Part shown: one piece after another, positions 6,951 through 8,815 of the stretch | Position numbering within the stretch: the first letter of the stretch is position 1 | How the letters are laid out: the number at the start of each line of letters is the position of its first letter | Assembly: GCA_903888655.1 (NCBI GenBank) | Contig: CAISUR010000603.1 | Coordinates: 1-8,815, forward strand | DNA: 8,815 bases | Origin: an uncultured Bacteroidota bacterium | GTDB lineage: Bacteria > Bacteroidota > Bacteroidia > Flavobacteriales > Flavobacteriaceae | Reading direction: 5' to 3' | Made by a program: the position numbers and the translations under genes | Notes under the pieces: model-generated | Databases searched by the model: none | Seen by the model: the letters and a program-made list of their open reading frames with translations, nothing else | Told to the model about the DNA's origin: nothing

Positions 6951-7309
6951 TTTAATAGCTCTGAAATTGGTTTGCCATCGATTTCGATTACTCTGTAATT
7001 TTGAATTTCACGGTATGAAATATATTCAATATTTTGTGAATTATCAATATCATCCATTTCATAACCAAGCTCTAACATACTTTCCATATGAAAATATTCT
7101 TTATTTTTATTTTTGTCAAGATCATATAAGTCAAAAACATTACCATCTATATCAATTACAGTAAAATATTCATTTATATATGAATTAAAATTCACACTTC
7201 CGTTATATGATACGTAATCAAAACTGCCACTCTTTAATGACTTAAAAATATGATGATTTAAAAGAATAAATTTCTCGCCAGTTTCTATATGTTGTAAAAC
7301 AACATTCAT
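6947..7309 (-). CDS. Unrecognised 120-residue acidic protein in the sdhA-sdhB insert
   Basis: I do not recognise a family. The protein is complete, probably cytoplasmic, with no signal peptide, membrane segment or cysteine. It is rich in Asp, Glu, Asn, Tyr and Ile. A short motif occurs twice: VIDIDG at 51-56 and VIEIDG at 107-112, each after an aromatic-x pair (FT and YR), hinting at two related beta-hairpin units. Evidence that it is a real gene: its ATG lies 6 nt after the sdhA stop behind an AAGAA run, its stop forms an ATGA overlap with mntA, and the frame is open for the whole interval. Its GC (about 25%) is the lowest in the window. It may be a third partner of the toxin-antitoxin pair or an unrelated passenger; the sequence does not decide. 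Confidence 0.75.
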   Translation of the reverse strand: MNVVLQHIETGEKFILLNHHIFKSLKSGSFDYVSYNGSVNFNSYINEYFTVIDIDGNVFDLYDLDKNKNKEYFHMESMLELGYEMDDIDNSQNIEYISYREIQNYRVIEIDGKPISELLK

Positions 7310-7315
7310 ATTCTT

Positions 7316-8815
7316 TTACTTATAATTTCTAGCTGCAATTTTAATAAACTCGTATTTCAATTCTTCTTTATGAAGCTCCTCTTTAGTGATATCGTCACCT
7401 TTATATTCCCAAGCACCAACAAAAGAGAAGTTTTCGTCATCACGAAGTGTTTCTCCTTCACTATCTTGATATTCTTCACGGAAGTGACCTCCACAAGACT
7501 CATTTCGTTGTAAAGCATCCATTGCCATTAACTGACCTAAATCAATAAAATCGGCAACACGTAGGGCTTTTTCTAATTGAGGATTGAACTCATCGGCATT
7601 TCCTGGAACATTTACATCTCTGAAAAATTCTTCTTTCAAAGCTCCAATTTCAGCAATTGCCTCTTTCAATCCAGCTTCATTTCTGCCCATTCCTACTTTA
7701 TTCCACATAATCAAACCTAAACGTTTGTGGAAATGATCCACTGATTTAGAACCTTTATTATTTAAAAATTTATTGATTGTTTCTTTCACTCTATTTTCAG
7801 CATCAGCAAACTCAGGAGTGTCAGTTGAAATTTTTCCGGTTCTAATTTCATCAGCCAAATAGTTAGAAACCGTGTAAGGCAATACAAAATAACCATCTGC
7901 TAAACCTTGCATTAAAGCCGAAGCTCCAAGTCTATTCGCTCCGTGGTCAGAGAAATTAGCTTCTCCAGCCACAAAACAACCCGGAATTGTAGATTGTAAA
8001 TTATAATCAACCCAAACACCGCCCATGGTATAGTGAACCGCTGGATAAATTTTCATTGGTGTTTCATATGGATTTTCATCGGTGATTTTTTGGTACATGG
8101 TAAACAAGTTACCGTATTTTTCTTTCAACCATTGTTTTCCATATGCCGTAATTTCTTCCGCAGTTGGGTGGTGATTTCCATGAGCAAATGCGGCTTGTTT
8201 TCCTTTGTTTTGAATTTCAGTTGAAAAATCCAAATAAACCCCTTCATTAGTATCATTCGCTTCAATCCCTCTTCCTTCGTCACACACCTCTTTCGCGGCT
8301 CTTGAAGCCACATCACGAGGTACTAAATTTCCAAATGCTGGGTATTTTCTTTCTAAGAAATAATCTCTATCTTCTTCTGCAAGTTGTGTAGGTTTCAATT
8401 TACCAGCTCTAATAGCTTCGGCATCTTCTTTCTTCTTGGGAACCCAAATACGTCCTGAGTTACGCAACGATTCGGACATCAAAGTTAATTTGGCTTGATT
8501 CGTTCCGTGAACCGGAATACATGTTGGGTGAATTTGAACGAAACATGGATTGGCAAATAAAGCACCTTGTTTGTGTACTTTCCAGCCCGCTGTAACATTG
8601 CTTCCCATAGCATTAGTAGAAAGGAAATAAACATTTCCATATCCTCCAGAGGCAATAATTACAGCATGAGCCGAATGTCTTTCTAATTCTCCAGTAACTA
8701 AATTACGTGCTATAATTCCTCGAGCTTTTCCATCAACTTTTACTAAATCTAACATTTCGTGACGGTTGAACATTTGAACGCGTCCCAATCCGATTTGTCT
8801 TGATAAAGCTGAATA
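7316..8815 (-). CDS. sdhA: Succinate dehydrogenase/fumarate reductase flavoprotein subunit (N-terminus outside window)
   Basis: The frame is open to the right edge, giving 499 visible residues of a protein usually about 660-670 long in this phylum; the missing part should hold the dinucleotide-binding start and the FAD-attachment His. The first in-window start candidate, a TTG at 8788, is internal. Visible features: IIASGGYG of the FAD domain; QIHPTCIPVHG with an active-site His, at about 8520-8550; PRDVASRA with the catalytic Arg; VHYTMGGVWVD; AGEANFSDHGANRLGASAL, the FAD-contacting motif; and the C-terminal ESCGGHFREEYQ. With SdhB and SdhC it oxidises succinate to fumarate (or reverses this) and passes electrons to menaquinone. 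sdhC is expected upstream, outside the window. After its stop, three inserted genes separate it from sdhB. Confidence 0.97.
   Translation of the reverse strand, partial: YSALSRQIGLGRVQMFNRHEMLDLVKVDGKARGIIARNLVTGELERHSAHAVIIASGGYGNVYFLSTNAMGSNVTAGWKVHKQGALFANPCFVQIHPTCIPVHGTNQAKLTLMSESLRNSGRIWVPKKKEDAEAIRAGKLKPTQLAEEDRDYFLERKYPAFGNLVPRDVASRAAKEVCDEGRGIEANDTNEGVYLDFSTEIQNKGKQAAFAHGNHHPTAEEITAYGKQWLKEKYGNLFTMYQKITDENPYETPMKIYPAVHYTMGGVWVDYNLQSTIPGCFVAGEANFSDHGANRLGASALMQGLADGYFVLPYTVSNYLADEIRTGKISTDTPEFADAENRVKETINKFLNNKGSKSVDHFHKRLGLIMWNKVGMGRNEAGLKEAIAEIGALKEEFFRDVNVPGNADEFNPQLEKALRVADFIDLGQLMAMDALQRNESCGGHFREEYQDSEGETLRDDENFSFVGAWEYKGDDITKEELHKEELKYEFIKIAARNYK

Larger units (their letters stand above)
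6322..7315 (-). other. Low-GC three-gene block inserted between sdhA and sdhB
   Basis: Three minus-strand genes (unknown 120-residue protein, mntA, hepT) fill the space where sdhA and sdhB would usually adjoin. Hand-counted GC is about 25% over 6961-7320, 30% over 6661-6960 and 27% over 6301-6660, against about 36% over 5581-6300 in sdhB. There is no transposase, terminal inverted repeat or target-site duplication. The two edges share a short similar run on the minus strand (AGAATATGAATG at the sdhA side, AGAATAAAATGAGTG at the sdhB side). That the block was acquired is inferred from composition and from the usual adjacency of sdhA and sdhB. Confidence 0.6.

Noticed and set aside
6967..7164. 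Plus-strand 65-codon open frame opposite the unknown 120-residue gene, considered as the true gene
   Set aside because: The minus-strand frame has tight operon junctions on both sides and fills the interval; the plus-strand frame has no such context.
6322..7315. IS element or integron as the source of the sdhA-sdhB insert
   Set aside because: No transposase, recombinase, terminal inverted repeats or clear target duplication is present.

Overview
The window is AT-rich and reads as a member of the Bacteroidota, most likely the family Flavobacteriaceae (Flavobacterium or a close relative). The signs are weak or absent Shine-Dalgarno sequences, a perfect Bacteroidota-type -7 box (TAnnTTTG) before one gene, an SdhA/SdhB pair of the menaquinone-linked Bacteroidota type, a GH92 exo-mannosidase, and an Ig-like surface protein next to a YafV-type amidase. 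Eight genes and gene fragments account for almost all of it. The longest non-coding stretch is the 112 bases at 5448-5559. No tRNA, rRNA, CRISPR array or IS element was seen.

Left part (1-583, plus strand): the C-terminal end of an Ig-like/beta-sandwich protein that begins outside the window. It converges on the minus-strand genes across only three bases, and a 14-bp tandem repeat supplies both stop codons.

Middle (587-5447, all minus strand, transcribed right to left): a secreted endonuclease/exonuclease/phosphatase-fold enzyme, then a large secreted GH92 alpha-mannosidase, then a cytoplasmic nitrilase-family omega-amidase. The mannosidase has an unusual tail: after the catalytic domains come a CHB_HEX-type beta-sandwich, an F5/8 type C (discoidin) domain and an OmpA-like peptidoglycan-binding domain. 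This suggests a glycosidase tethered to the cell wall. The first two genes look like a small glycan- or phosphoglycan-processing unit.

Right part (5560-8815, minus strand): the succinate dehydrogenase/fumarate reductase operon, with a partial sdhA, an intact sdhB and a hairpin terminator after sdhB. Between sdhA and sdhB sits a compact block of three genes: an unrecognised 120-residue protein, an MntA-type minimal nucleotidyltransferase and a HepT-type HEPN RNase. The block is joined to both sdh genes with almost no spacing (6 nt gap, ATGA overlap, 8 nt overlap, 1 nt gap). Hand-counted GC is about 25-30% across it, against about 36% for sdhB. The catalytic motifs of both toxin-antitoxin partners are intact. 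A toxin-antitoxin module built into a central respiratory operon, probably translationally coupled to sdhB, is the most striking feature of the window.
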